The notes beneath the pieces are model-generated. The model was not told where the DNA came from, made no database searches, and saw nothing but the letters and a program-made list of their open reading frames with translations. Below are positions 49,413 through 62,531 of a DNA stretch of 64,000 nt, one piece after another. This stretch comes from Roseivivax sp. GX 12232 (GTDB lineage: Bacteria > Pseudomonadota > Alphaproteobacteria > Rhodobacterales > Rhodobacteraceae): contig NZ_JAJSEC010000007.1 of NCBI RefSeq assembly GCF_021272185.1, positions 1 through 64,000 on the forward strand. Reading direction: 5' to 3'. The first letter of the stretch is position 1. Every line of letters begins with the position of its first letter. Both the position numbers and the translations under genes were made by a program.

Positions 49413-49577
49413 CTTGCGCCCGAATAGCACCGAAGGTGCCGGGCGCGCGCCGGACCGGCCCCTTGGGCCGGCGCTCCTTCGAGTGGCGTGCCTAACTCAC
49501 CCCTAGTCCTGACCTTGCTGCCATAAAGCGCCCGGCTCAGAGGTCAGAAGCGCCGTCCCCCGGTCCGGCGCGCGCCC
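49413..49577 (-). repeat. Copy 2 of the 137-bp inverted-repeat-bounded element, opposite orientation
   Basis: The core at 49441-49577 has the same 18-base perfect terminal inverted repeats as copy 1 (49441-49458 and 49560-49577) and the same 137-base length. The two cores align end to end without gaps; I count about 24 mismatches by eye. The conserved extension, 49413-49440 here, includes hairpin GCACC-TTC-GGTGC where copy 1 has GCATC-TTC-GATGC, a paired change that preserves the stem. Inner dyad CCGGCCC-AAG-GGGCCGG retains its stem while the loop differs. Confidence 0.8.
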
Positions 49578-49666
49578 TCTGTCGTGCTGGGTGTGAGGTA
49601 AGAAGGTCTTGTTGGACCGCGGGTGCCCGGCAGGCAGAGGTCGGCCCGGTAAGTTAGACGGTGGGA

Positions 49667-49798
49667 TCCGTGGTCCGTGGTCCGTGGTCCGTGGTCCGTG
49701 GTCCGTGGTCCGTGGTCCGTGGTCCGTGGTCCGTGGTCCGTGGTCCGTGGTCCGTGGTCCGTGGTCCGTGGTCCGTGGTCCGTGGTCCGTGGTCCGTG
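49667..49798. repeat. 7-bp tandem array (TCCGTGG), nearly 19 copies
   Basis: Eighteen perfect units of TCCGTGG followed by six bases of a nineteenth, 132 bases in all, with no substitutions. The perfect homogeneity suggests recent or ongoing slippage. It lies about 90 bases beyond the cytochrome stop. Translated, it would give an endless GPWSVVR repeat, but no start, ribosome-binding site or conserved frame supports coding. Confidence 0.95.
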
Positions 49799-49885
49799 AA
49801 AGGTGCGCTCAGCGCGTCAACGGGGACAACAGTGCATGACGCTGATTCCCTGTCTGCGTGAGCCGGCCCAGCCCGCCCCCCGCCG

Positions 49886-50287
49886 CTACCGCTCCAGCGC
49901 CCGCAGGTAGTCGTAGATCGCCCCGGCGCCGGTCTCGCTGCGGTAGGCCATGCGGGCTCGCGCGGAGGGGTCGCCGAGCCAGCCCTGCAGGAACTCGGTG
50001 GGGTTCTTCAGATAGGCGGCAAAGCTCGCGCGGTCCCAGGTCAGCCCGCGGGCGCGCGCCTCCTGCATGGAGCGCGAGTAGTTGAACCCCGCCGCCCCGG
50101 CGACCGGCCGGCCCATCACGCCGTAGAGGTTCGGCCCGGTGCGCCCGCCGGCGACCAGCCGCGTGCCGTCCGGCGCGGTCACGCTATGGCACTGCGCACA
50201 GGGCGCGAAGGCCGAGGGCGCCTCCTGGGCCGAGGCGAGGTCCGCGGGCAGGAATGCGGCAAGGAAAAGGGCGCGCAGCATCGTCAT
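49886..50287 (-). CDS. cycA: Cytochrome c2-like class I cytochrome c
   Basis: 133 residues with a signal peptide (about 1-20, cleavage likely ASA-QE), so periplasmic. Heme motif CAQCH at 30-34; TGPNLYGVMGR, GLTWDRASFAAYLKNPTEFL and the Met ligand near residue 113 (SARARMAYR) align with cytochrome c2, which re-reduces the photosynthetic reaction centre. Position after hemA at the end of the photosynthesis cluster matches cycA in Rhodobacter. Odd features: the N-terminal helix before the heme is about five residues short and the mature protein has a single Lys, with Arg instead. It could be a related c-type carrier, so the symbol is tentative. Confidence 0.7.
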   Translation of the reverse strand: MTMLRALFLAAFLPADLASAQEAPSAFAPCAQCHSVTAPDGTRLVAGGRTGPNLYGVMGRPVAGAAGFNYSRSMQEARARGLTWDRASFAAYLKNPTEFLQGWLGDPSARARMAYRSETGAGAIYDYLRALER

Positions 50288-50317
50288 GCAAATAACCGTT
50301 GTTCAACATGACGATGC
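50278..50317. promoter_or_regulatory. 11-bp perfect inverted repeat over the cytochrome start codon
   Basis: GCATCGTCATG at 50278-50288 and CATGACGATGC at 50307-50317 with an 18-base loop. On the minus-strand mRNA the right arm comes first and the left arm contains the cytochrome ATG (50287-50285), so folding would bury the start. It lies in the 72-base hemA-cycA gap. It may be a translational switch, an RNA-processing stem or an operator. Confidence 0.5.
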
Positions 50318-50359
50318 TATCCCGTCAGACGGGTGGCGGAAACCGCTTTCCCGACACGT

Positions 50360-51574
50360 TCACGCGACCGCGTGGGCGATGGCACAGCGCTTCCAGAGCG
50401 TCGCCAGCGCCTGCACCAGCCGTTCGATGTCCTCGTCGCTGTGCAGGGGCCCGGGGGTGAAGCGCAGCCGCTCGGTGCCCTTGGGCACGGTGGGATAATT
50501 GATCGGCTGCACGTAGATCCCGAAGTCCTGCATCAGGATGTCGGCGAGCTGGCGGCATTTCACCGGGTCCTTGATCATCACCGGGATGATGTGGCTGGGG
50601 TTGTCGAGATGCGGAATGCCCAACGCGTCCAGCCGCTTGCGCAGCTTGGCGACCTGCACCTTCTGGCGGGCGCGCTCGCAGTCGCTCTCCTTCAGATGCG
50701 CGATCGAGGTGCGCGCCGCCGCGGCCACCGCGGGCGGCAGGGCGGTGGTGAAGATGAAGCCCGAGGCGAAGGAGCGGATGAAATCGCAAAGCGAGGCCGA
50801 GCCGGTCACATAGCCGCCGACCACGCCGTAGGCCTTGCCCAGCGTGCCCTCGATCAGGGTGATCCGGTGGGCCAGGCCAAGCTCTTCGGAGACACCGCCG
50901 CCGCGCGGGCCATACATGCCCACGGCATGCACCTCGTCGAGATAGGTCATGGCGCCGTGTTTCTCGGCGACCTCGATGATCTCTTCCATCGGGCAGATGT
51001 CGCCATCCATGGAGTAGACCGACTCGAAGGCCACGATCTTGGTCGCATTGGAGGGCAGCGCCGCGAGCTTGGCGTCGAGGTCCTCGGGGTCGTTGTGCTT
51101 CCAGATCACCTTCTCGGCCTTGGAGTGGCGGATGCCCTCGATCATCGAGGCGTGGTTCTTCTCGTCCGAAAGGATCACCGCATCGGGCAGCTTGGCCCCG
51201 AGCGTCGAGAGCGCCGCCCAGTTCGAGACATAGCCCGAGGTGAAGAGCAGCGCGCCCTCCTTGCCGTGCAGATCGGCCAGCTCGGCCTCGAGAAGCCGGT
51301 GCTGATGGGTGTTGCCCGAGATGTTGCGGGTGCCGCCGGCGCCGCAGCCATGGGCCGCCACGGCGGCCTGCATGGATTGCATGACCTTGGGATTCTGGCC
51401 CATGCCCAGGTAGTCGTTGGAGCACCAGACCGTCACCTCCTCGGGGGCCTCCGCGTCGTAGCTGCGGGCCTGGGGGAAGGCGCCGCACTTGCGCTCGAGC
51501 TCCGCGAAGATGCGGTAGTTGCCGTCTGCGCGCAGGCGATCGAGCTCGGCGTCGAAAAGGGCGTCAAAGTCCAT
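50360..51574 (-). CDS. hemA: 5-aminolevulinate synthase
   Basis: Pyridoxal-phosphate enzyme condensing glycine and succinyl-CoA, the first step of tetrapyrrole synthesis in alphaproteobacteria. 404 residues. [73 protein letters not shown] and the PLP Lys in [25 protein letters not shown] precedes the ATG. It overlaps puhE by 11 bases, so it is expressed with the photosynthesis genes. Confidence 0.97.
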   Translation of the reverse strand: MDFDALFDAELDRLRADGNYRIFAELERKCGAFPQARSYDAEAPEEVTVWCSNDYLGMGQNPKVMQSMQAAVAAHGCGAGGTRNISGNTHQHRLLEAELADLHGKEGALLFTSGYVSNWAALSTLGAKLPDAVILSDEKNHASMIEGIRHSKAEKVIWKHNDPEDLDAKLAALPSNATKIVAFESVYSMDGDICPMEEIIEVAEKHGAMTYLDEVHAVGMYGPRGGGVSEELGLAHRITLIEGTLGKAYGVVGGYVTGSASLCDFIRSFASGFIFTTALPPAVAAAARTSIAHLKESDCERARQKVQVAKLRKRLDALGIPHLDNPSHIIPVMIKDPVKCRQLADILMQDFGIYVQPINYPTVPKGTERLRFTPGPLHSDEDIERLVQALATLWKRCAIAHAVA

Positions 51575-52370
51575 GGGCGTCCTCCCGGTGGTCGTTTTTC
51601 GGTTTGGGCGCGGGCAGCATCCAGCGCCAGAGCTTCTCGTCGGGCAAGGGCAGCACAAGGAACCAATGCTCGAGCAGGGCCAGCGCGGTCAGCGCGGCCA
51701 GAAGGGCGAAGCCGGCCGCCTCGGCGGGCGTTCCGGCGGTAAACAGTCGTTCCAGCCAACAGGCCACCGCGAAGCTCAGCGCGGTCACCGAGACCGGGAA
51801 GAGCCAGTTCATCGGCGCGATGCGGAAGTGGCTCGGCAGATGCGAGAGCTGCGGCGGCAGGAACTCGGTGTTGATCTTGGGCACCCCGAGAAAGAGGTTC
51901 AGCTTGGCCGAGAGCCGCGCGAAGAACAGCACCGCGAAGGTCCAGAAGGCGGTGGTATTGGCCGCGCCGGCCGCATGCAGGCCCAGCACGATCAGCGCCG
52001 CGACCAGTGCCATCTCGTGGTAGGCGATGGTGCCCCAGGCGCGCAGGAAGCGTTCCCAGCCGGGACGGCCCGGCGGGCAGGGATGCAGGTTCGGCCCGGT
52101 GACCACGCCGGTCAGGAAGGCGGTCTCGATCCAGCCCCAAAGCGCGATGGCGCCGAGGAAGCCCAGGTAGACCCCGGCGAGCCCTTGGGCGTCGGCGGCG
52201 CCATGCACCGCCCAGACCGCCAGCGCCAGGACCGGCGCGCTGCCGAGCGTCAGCCAGAGCCGCGCCCCGGGGCTCACCGCGCGGCGCACGGCCACGAGGA
52301 TCGCCCCGGTGGAGAACCACCAGACAAAGAGCGCCGCCAGCGCAGCCAGCCAGGGATCGCTGAGGATCAC
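51564..52370 (-). CDS. puhE: Photosynthetic complex assembly protein PuhE
   Basis: 268-residue membrane protein (DUF3623) with about seven hydrophobic segments, for example [21 protein letters not shown] and [16 protein letters not shown]; the conserved [20 protein letters not shown] and LSHLPSHFR are diagnostic. Linked to LH1-reaction centre assembly and pigment levels. I chose a GTG start at 52370 with GGAGG upstream, as no ATG fits. It lies between acsF and hemA. Confidence 0.9.
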   Translation of the reverse strand: MILSDPWLAALAALFVWWFSTGAILVAVRRAVSPGARLWLTLGSAPVLALAVWAVHGAADAQGLAGVYLGFLGAIALWGWIETAFLTGVVTGPNLHPCPPGRPGWERFLRAWGTIAYHEMALVAALIVLGLHAAGAANTTAFWTFAVLFFARLSAKLNLFLGVPKINTEFLPPQLSHLPSHFRIAPMNWLFPVSVTALSFAVACWLERLFTAGTPAEAAGFALLAALTALALLEHWFLVLPLPDEKLWRWMLPAPKPKNDHREDAHGL

Positions 52371-52443
52371 GGCGCCCTCCTGCCCTGGCTCGGACCCCGG
52401 GCGCGCGATTGCGCCCGGGCCGCTGTCATATGCCGCTTGAGGC

Positions 52444-53568
52444 TCAATAGACCGGCTCCAGCCGGGTGCTTTGCGGCACGCGGTGCTTGTTGGCCGGGAT
52501 CGTGTAGAGCTGCACGAAGCACAGCGCGGCGCGCGCCGAATTGGCCCAGCTCTTGAGCCGCCCGGAAAGCCCGCCCTCGGATTTGCCCTCGGCGATGCCG
52601 ACATTGGCGCGGTGCAGCCGTTCCAGCGTCGGCTGCCAGCGCGGATGCTCGATGTCGAGCGTGATCGGGAAGATCTGCTCGGTCAGCGCGCTGGTCTTGG
52701 TGAAGACCGAATGGGCATACCAGTCCGGGTCGACGCCCAGCGCCTTGTGGAACTCCGGGCGCTGGTGGTCGCGCACATACATCGTCGCATAGACCGCCGT
52801 CAGGAAGAACTTGATCCAGAGGACATTGCGCCCCGAGGTCAGCTTCGGGTCGGTCTTCATCAGAAGCGCGAAGGCCTCGCCGTGGCGGAACTCGTCGCCG
52901 CACCATTCCAGGAACCACTTGAAGATCGGGTGGAAGCGGTGCTCGGGATGGGCCTCGAGATGGCGGTAGATGGTGATATACCGCGCGTAGCCGATCTTTT
53001 CCGACAGATAGGTGGCGTAGTAGATGAACTTCGGCTGGAAGAAGGTGTATTTCTTCTTCTGCGTCAGGAAGCCCAGGTTCACCGCGACGCCGGCCTCGCG
53101 CAGGGCGTCGTTGATGAAACCCGCGTGCCGCGCCTCGTCCCGCGCCATGAGCTGGAACAGCTGCACGATGTCGCCGTTCTTGCCGCGCCGCTTCATCTCC
53201 TTGTAGAGGACGCAGCCCGAGAACTCGGCGGTGCACGACGAGATCAGGAAGTCGATGAACTCCTTCTTCAGCCCGGGCTCCATGCCCTCCCAGTCGACCT
53301 CGTCCCAGTCCTCGTTCTTCTTGAAGTGGCCCTTGTTGGGGTCGGCCTCCATCTCGGCGATCAGCGCGTCCCAGTCCTTGCGGACCGGGCTGACGTCGAT
53401 GGCGTCGAGCTGGTCGAAGTCGGTGGTGTAGAAGCGCGGCGTCAGCAGGGTGTTCTGCATCGCCACGTCGGTGGCGAACTGGCTGTCCATCTTGGCCTGG
53501 GCCTCCTGGAGGGCCAGGCTCTCGTCGACATTGGTGATGTCGGCTGTATGCGGGGTCTGGACGTTCAT
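52444..53568 (-). CDS. acsF: Oxygen-dependent Mg-protoporphyrin IX monomethyl ester cyclase
   Basis: Di-iron enzyme that forms the isocyclic E ring of bacteriochlorophyll with O2. 374 residues. Two iron-binding motifs are seen in MARDEARHAGFIND and WCGDEFRHGEAFALL, with further ligands in FSGCVLYKEMKRR. TTDFDQLDAIDVSPVR near the N-terminus is typical. Translationally coupled to bciE (ATGA overlap), which encodes the extra subunit known to be required for the alphaproteobacterial cyclase. No anaerobic cyclase gene (bchE) is in the window. Confidence 0.96.
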   Translation of the reverse strand: MNVQTPHTADITNVDESLALQEAQAKMDSQFATDVAMQNTLLTPRFYTTDFDQLDAIDVSPVRKDWDALIAEMEADPNKGHFKKNEDWDEVDWEGMEPGLKKEFIDFLISSCTAEFSGCVLYKEMKRRGKNGDIVQLFQLMARDEARHAGFINDALREAGVAVNLGFLTQKKKYTFFQPKFIYYATYLSEKIGYARYITIYRHLEAHPEHRFHPIFKWFLEWCGDEFRHGEAFALLMKTDPKLTSGRNVLWIKFFLTAVYATMYVRDHQRPEFHKALGVDPDWYAHSVFTKTSALTEQIFPITLDIEHPRWQPTLERLHRANVGIAEGKSEGGLSGRLKSWANSARAALCFVQLYTIPANKHRVPQSTRLEPVY

Positions 53569-53861
53569 AGCGTGACCTCCTCGGAGAAGGAGAACTCGCA
53601 AAGCTCCATCACCTCGAGGTCCCCGGTGAGCCGGGTCCAGAGCTGTTCGAGCTTGGAGGCGCGCAGGATGATCGCCTCGCGGTCCTCGCTCACGACCTCG
53701 CCGAAGGGCGCCATGATCTCGGGCCCCTGGACGGTCACCTCGTCGCCGGGGTTGACCACGGCGCCGTTGTTGAAGCGCACATGCGCGTGCAGGCTTTCGA
53801 ATTTGTGAGAGATTTCGACGGTGCAGGGCGCCCGTTCGATCTCGCGTGTCAGAAGTCCCAT
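53565..53861 (-). CDS. bciE: Cyclase auxiliary subunit BciE
   Basis: 98-residue soluble protein without signal or membrane segment. Sequence includes VEISHKFESLHAHVRFNNGA and VVNPGDEVTVQGPEIMAPFG. Position directly upstream of acsF with ATGA overlap and its size match BciE, reported in Rhodobacter sphaeroides as essential for AcsF activity. I assign the symbol from position and size plus recall of that report, not from a motif I can prove. Confidence 0.78.
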   Translation of the reverse strand: MGLLTREIERAPCTVEISHKFESLHAHVRFNNGAVVNPGDEVTVQGPEIMAPFGEVVSEDREAIILRASKLEQLWTRLTGDLEVMELCEFSFSEEVTL

Positions 53862-53879
53862 TTCCGGCTCCCTTTCGAG

Positions 53880-54344
53880 CTATTGACGCAGCAGCTTGGC
53901 GAAGGCGGCTGCGTTATCCGCACCGAACCCCATGAGGTCGGCGCCCCAGTCGGTCGTCGGGTCGAAGATCGCCAGACGGCCGTTCTCGTAGGCGACGAGC
54001 CGCACCGGCCCGTCGACGGGAACGCGGGCATTGGTCCGCTCGCGCTCCAGAACGCGGTAGATCCCCGCGATGAATCCGCCCTCGTCGGGGCCGAAATCGG
54101 CGATCAGCACGCCGTTGGCATCGAGCACCCGGGCCGCGCCGGACATCTCTCCCTTGAGGTAGACGAGCCGCTCGGACTGCACCGGGCTGACCGGCGGCGT
54201 GGCCTCGAGCGGGCGGCCCGACCAGACCCAGAAGGCGGTCAGGCAAAGCACCAGCGTCACCAGCGCGGCCATGGCCCGGACCATGGCGGTCGGCACGAGG
54301 TCCCGGGCCTCGTGGCGCAGGCGGGGGGCGGTCTGGCTGGACAT
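53880..54344 (-). CDS. puhC: Photosynthetic complex assembly protein PuhC
   Basis: 154 residues. One N-terminal membrane segment near 23-42 (MAALVTLVLCLTAFWVW) and a periplasmic domain with VYLKGEMSGAARVLDANG, DFGPDEGGFIAGIYRVLERE and DPTTDWGADLMGFGADNAAA, matching PuhC, which supports reaction-centre/LH1 core organisation. 13 bases after puhB. Confidence 0.9.
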   Translation of the reverse strand: MSSQTAPRLRHEARDLVPTAMVRAMAALVTLVLCLTAFWVWSGRPLEATPPVSPVQSERLVYLKGEMSGAARVLDANGVLIADFGPDEGGFIAGIYRVLERERTNARVPVDGPVRLVAYENGRLAIFDPTTDWGADLMGFGADNAAAFAKLLRQ

Positions 54345-54357
54345 GGTCGGGCCCTCC

Positions 54358-54999
54358 TTATTCCGCCGCCACCGCCGCGGCGCCGGGCGCCGGGTCGGCG
54401 CGGCTCACGCGGGGTTCGGCGATGCGGGTGCGGGCGGCCTCGCCGAGGATCTCGGCGACCTTCTCGGCCTCGGCGATGCAGCGCAGCGCGGGCTGCGTGG
54501 GCGCCATCTTCCAGGGCCGGACATGCGGCCAGCAAACCAGGTAGGACAGCCGCGTCTCGCCCAGCGTCAGGAAGGAGATCGTCCCCGTCCCGTCGCGCCG
54601 CCGCGCCAGGTCGGCCGAGGCGATCTGCGTGTAGGGCAGGTTCAGCGTCACCGTCAGCGCCGCGCCGATCCGCATGGCGACCCGGCGGTTGGTGATCGTG
54701 TAGACCGTGGCGCGGGCCTGCACATAGGCGATGGCGAAGAGGAGCCCCAGGGTGATGGCCCCCAGGATCAGGAAGGGCACTGCCGCGCCGAGAGCCTGGC
54801 CCAGGGGCATCAGGTCCACGACCGCGACAAAGCGCCAGACCGCCAGCCCGAGGAAATAGAGCGCCACCCATTTCAGGCTCAGCGCGTCCCGGGCCAGGGC
54901 CCAGGCCTCGGGGCGGCCCTGCCAGAGGATGCGCTCGCCCTCGGGCGGGCGCTCGGGCAGGCCCTTCACGGGCTCGGTTGCGAAATCGTCATGCGGCAT
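54358..54999 (-). CDS. puhB: Photosynthetic complex assembly protein PuhB
   Basis: 213 residues. Starts with LPERPPEGERILWQGRPEAW, then two to three membrane segments (about 40-110; WVALYFLGLAVWRFVAVVDL, FLILGAITLGLLFAIAYVQA) and a PH-like domain (TVYTITNRRVAMRIGAALTV, LPYTQIASADLARRRDG). PuhB assists reaction-centre assembly. 30 bases after puhA. Confidence 0.92.
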   Translation of the reverse strand: MPHDDFATEPVKGLPERPPEGERILWQGRPEAWALARDALSLKWVALYFLGLAVWRFVAVVDLMPLGQALGAAVPFLILGAITLGLLFAIAYVQARATVYTITNRRVAMRIGAALTVTLNLPYTQIASADLARRRDGTGTISFLTLGETRLSYLVCWPHVRPWKMAPTQPALRCIAEAEKVAEILGEAARTRIAEPRVSRADPAPGAAAVAAE

Positions 55000-55029
55000 C
55001 GGCTCGCCTCCCTCTCGACCCGCGCCCCG

Positions 55030-55803
55030 TCAGAGCTGCGGGTCCTGCCTCTTCTGGCTCGCGTAGAGGACGCCACCGCCGTAGTAGGCGCTGATCTTGT
55101 CCTCCTCGAGCTTGGTCACGACATCGGGCGCCTTCGTGGTCGGCACGCCCGGGAACTGCGCGGCGTAAAGCGTCTTCACGTCGACCCGGTTGCCCCAGAT
55201 CCGCGCCAGGGTCATCGGCAGGAGCCGGGTGCCGCCGCCACCCTCGAGCTCGATCTCGAGGTAGCGCACCAGCTGTTCCGGCTCGTCGATCCACATGTCC
55301 GAAACCATGCCCACGACCTGCCCGTCGCCCGAGCGCACCGGCAGCCCGCGCGGGTCATTGCCGGCGGCGACCAGGAAATGGCCGTCGCGCTTCATCGGGA
55401 TGATCTTCGGGCGCCCGTGGCCGTCGAGCTCGGGCTCGTCGCGCCGGTTCGCCCAGGCCGCCGGGCCGATCCCCTGTTCGAAGGGATTGCCGGTCGGATC
55501 ATAGGGAAAGCCGCCCGACTCGAAGGCGCGGGTCATGTTGGCGTGGTGGTCGTCGCGGTCCGCCGGCTGGCCCGAGGGCACCGTGTAGGTGCCGCGGCCA
55601 TGCGGCAGCACGAAGGTCTTGTCGGCGGGCATCGGGAAGACACCGCCGGCATCGGCGGGGCTGCCGTCCTCGTCGACCAGCGGATAGCCTTCGCGCTGGT
55701 TCTCGCGCTGGATCCAGATCACCAGCCCGACGAAGAAGATGAAGAAGAGCCACAGCGAGATGCTCGCCAGGTCGAGGTTTCCGAAGATGTAGTCGTCAAC
55801 CAT
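55030..55803 (-). CDS. puhA: Photosynthetic reaction centre H subunit
   Basis: 257 residues. One N-terminal membrane helix at about 12-32 (ISLWLFFIFFVGLVIWIQRE) after the short periplasmic MVDDYIFGNLDLA, then a cytoplasmic PRC-barrel domain (VAAGNDPRGLPVRSGDGQVV, MVSDMWIDEPEQLVRYLEIE). The H subunit caps L/M on the cytoplasmic side and shapes proton delivery to QB. Follows lhaA by 24 bases. Confidence 0.97.
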   Translation of the reverse strand: MVDDYIFGNLDLASISLWLFFIFFVGLVIWIQRENQREGYPLVDEDGSPADAGGVFPMPADKTFVLPHGRGTYTVPSGQPADRDDHHANMTRAFESGGFPYDPTGNPFEQGIGPAAWANRRDEPELDGHGRPKIIPMKRDGHFLVAAGNDPRGLPVRSGDGQVVGMVSDMWIDEPEQLVRYLEIELEGGGGTRLLPMTLARIWGNRVDVKTLYAAQFPGVPTTKAPDVVTKLEEDKISAYYGGGVLYASQKRQDPQL

Positions 55804-55827
55804 TTTTCTGGTCCTCCATCATGGTTG

Positions 55828-57252
55828 TCACGTCGGGAAATCGGCCAGGCCGAACTTTGCCGGGCCCGGCGCGGGATGCAGCGCCCGGCTCACCAGCGGC
55901 CCGAGCGCCGCGAGGGTGACGAAAAGCAGGCCGATCTCGAGGTGATAGACGACGGAATAGCCCGTCGCCGGGGATGCGAGCGCGGCGCCGAGATCCCCCG
56001 CCATCGCGTGAATGTTGACCCAGTCGCGCAGGCCCCCGCCGATCGCGGTGGAAAGCCCCGCCGCCGTGGCCTGCGCCGCGCCCCAGGCGCCCAGCGCCAG
56101 GCCGCGCCCGGCCAGCCCTTCGGCCGGCATGGTCATGGCCGCCATCAGCGTGGAGACCGCGAAATAGCCGCCGCCAAGCCCGATCAGCCCGGCGCCCGCG
56201 AAGAACAGCAGCGTCGAGGACATCGGCGCGGCGAAGATCACCACCGAGAAGGCCGCGACGCCCACCAGCACGCCCGCCGCCGCCATGCGGTAGGGATTGG
56301 CGCGGCGCGCCAGCATCCGGCCCGCGAAGGCGAAGCCCAGAAGCGCGCCCGCCGCCCACATCGCGGTCAGAAGCGTCGTCGAGGAGACCGAGAGCCCCAG
56401 GATCTCGCCGCCGTAGGGTTCGAGCAGCACGTCCTGCATGTTGAAGCCCATGGTCCCGAGGAAGACCACCACCAGTAGCCGGCCCGCGACCCCGCCCTGG
56501 GCGAAGTCGCGCCAGGCCGCGGCAAAGCTCGGCCGGGGCGCGGCGCGCTCCGCGGCGCTCATGGGGCGGACGCGCTCCTGCTTCCAGAGCGCCACGAGGT
56601 TCAGGACCAGCCCCGCCACCGCGGCGCCCTGCACCACGCGGATCAGACGCAGGCTCGAGTAGTCGCGCAGGAGCCAGCCGATCACCACGGCCGAAAGCCC
56701 CATGCCGAGAAGGAACATCACGTAGAGAAGCGCCACGACCCGGGGGCGGGTCTCTTCGGTGGCGCGGTCGCTGGCCAGAGCGAGACCCGCGGTCTGGGTC
56801 ATATGCAGCCCGAGCCCGGTCATCAGGAAGGCCAGCGCCGCCAGCACCTCGCCCGCGAAGGGCACCTGGTGGACCACGTCGCCGCCGAGCACCAGAAGCG
56901 CGAAAGGCATGACCGCCAGCCCGCCCATCTGCCAGAGCGAGCCGAACCAGAGGTAGGGCACCCGCTTCCAGCCGATGGCCGAGCGATGGGTGTCCGAGCG
57001 GAAGCCCAGAAGCGCCCGGAAGGGCGCGATCAAGACCGGCAGGGCGATCATCACCGCCACGATGGTCGCCGGCACCGAGAGCTCGACGATCATCACCCGG
57101 TTCAGCGTGCCGAGCAGCATGACCGCCGCCATGCCGACCGAGACCTGGAACAGCGAGAGCCGCAGAAGCTGGCTCAGCGGCAGATGCTCGGAGGCCGCGT
57201 CGGCGAAAGGCAGGAAGCGCCGCGTCAGGGATATGAGGCGCGGCTGGCTCAT
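55828..57252 (-). CDS. lhaA: Light-harvesting 1 assembly protein LhaA (PucC family)
   Basis: 474 residues with about twelve membrane segments, a PucC-family MFS-like protein needed for LH1 assembly. [60 protein letters not shown] and [19 protein letters not shown] are family features. ATG at 57252 overlaps the bchM stop (ATGA). Position bchM-lhaA-puhA is the standard purple-bacterial order. Confidence 0.94.
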   Translation of the reverse strand: MSQPRLISLTRRFLPFADAASEHLPLSQLLRLSLFQVSVGMAAVMLLGTLNRVMIVELSVPATIVAVMIALPVLIAPFRALLGFRSDTHRSAIGWKRVPYLWFGSLWQMGGLAVMPFALLVLGGDVVHQVPFAGEVLAALAFLMTGLGLHMTQTAGLALASDRATEETRPRVVALLYVMFLLGMGLSAVVIGWLLRDYSSLRLIRVVQGAAVAGLVLNLVALWKQERVRPMSAAERAAPRPSFAAAWRDFAQGGVAGRLLVVVFLGTMGFNMQDVLLEPYGGEILGLSVSSTTLLTAMWAAGALLGFAFAGRMLARRANPYRMAAAGVLVGVAAFSVVIFAAPMSSTLLFFAGAGLIGLGGGYFAVSTLMAAMTMPAEGLAGRGLALGAWGAAQATAAGLSTAIGGGLRDWVNIHAMAGDLGAALASPATGYSVVYHLEIGLLFVTLAALGPLVSRALHPAPGPAKFGLADFPT

Positions 57253-57904
57253 GCGCGGATCTCCAGCGCGTGGCTGATGTAGAACCCGGTGGTGATCCGC
57301 CCGAGGTCGCGCGTGCCATGCCGGGCGATCAGCCGGTCGGGCGCCTGCGGCACCATCAGGGGCGAGCGATCCGAGCGCGGGAAGAGCCGGCCCATCTGCC
57401 ACATCGCCATGAGCAGCGGCGTGCGCGGGGCGACCGTGAAGGCCAGGCTGCCGCTCTGGGCCGCCAGCCGGTCGAGCGCGGCATCAAGGTCCGCGGGCGC
57501 GTAGTAGATCAGGCTGTCCATGGCGACCGTGTGGTCGAAACGGCCAAGGCCTGCGTCCAGCATGTCGGCACTGCGGAAGCGCACGCGCGGGCGCAGCGCC
57601 TCGGGGGTGCGGCGCTCGGCGATCTTGAGGATCTCGGGCGCGATGTCGACGCCCAGCACATCGGCGCCGCGGCGGGCCAGTTCATGGCTGAGCTGCCCGG
57701 CCCCGCAGCCGGCATCCAGCACCCGCGCGCCGCTCAGATCGGCGGGCAGCGCGGCCAGGAGCCTTTCGCGCATGGCGTCCCGGCCCCGGCGCACGGTCTC
57801 GCGGATGCGGCTCACCTTGGCGTCCGAGGTCAGCGCCTCCCAGGTCCGGGTGGCGGTGCGGTCGAAGTAGTCCTCGACGCGGGCGCGGGTGAGCTCGTAA
57901 CTCA

Positions 57905-57905
<1 letters not shown>
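57249..57905 (-). CDS. bchM: Mg-protoporphyrin IX O-methyltransferase
   Basis: 218 residues. SAM-binding motif [51 protein letters not shown], and N-terminal [20 protein letters not shown]. Methylates Mg-protoporphyrin IX before the AcsF step. One-base overlap with bchL and four-base overlap with lhaA. Confidence 0.96.

Positions 57906-62520
<4,615 letters not shown>

Positions 62521-62531
<11 letters not shown>

Larger units (their letters stand above)
48907..49885. other. Repeat-filled convergent intergenic region between ubiB and the cytochrome gene
   Basis: 979 bases with no supportable gene. In order: the 46-bp tandem repeat (48941-49205), a low-complexity stretch (49206-49412), copy 2 of the inverted-repeat element with its hairpin extension (49413-49577), a short unique stretch, and the 7-bp array (49667-49798). 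Open frames crossing these repeats encode only repeat translations. On the minus strand, which the photosynthesis operon would read into, the tandem repeats are C/A-rich. Confidence 0.7.

Noticed and set aside
48941-49798. CRISPR array
   Set aside because: Repeats are contiguous without unique spacers, and no cas genes are nearby.
49609-49839. A possible small protein with GPWSVVR heptapeptide repeats
   Set aside because: All three frames of the 7-base array stay open by arithmetic; no start context or homologous protein supports it.
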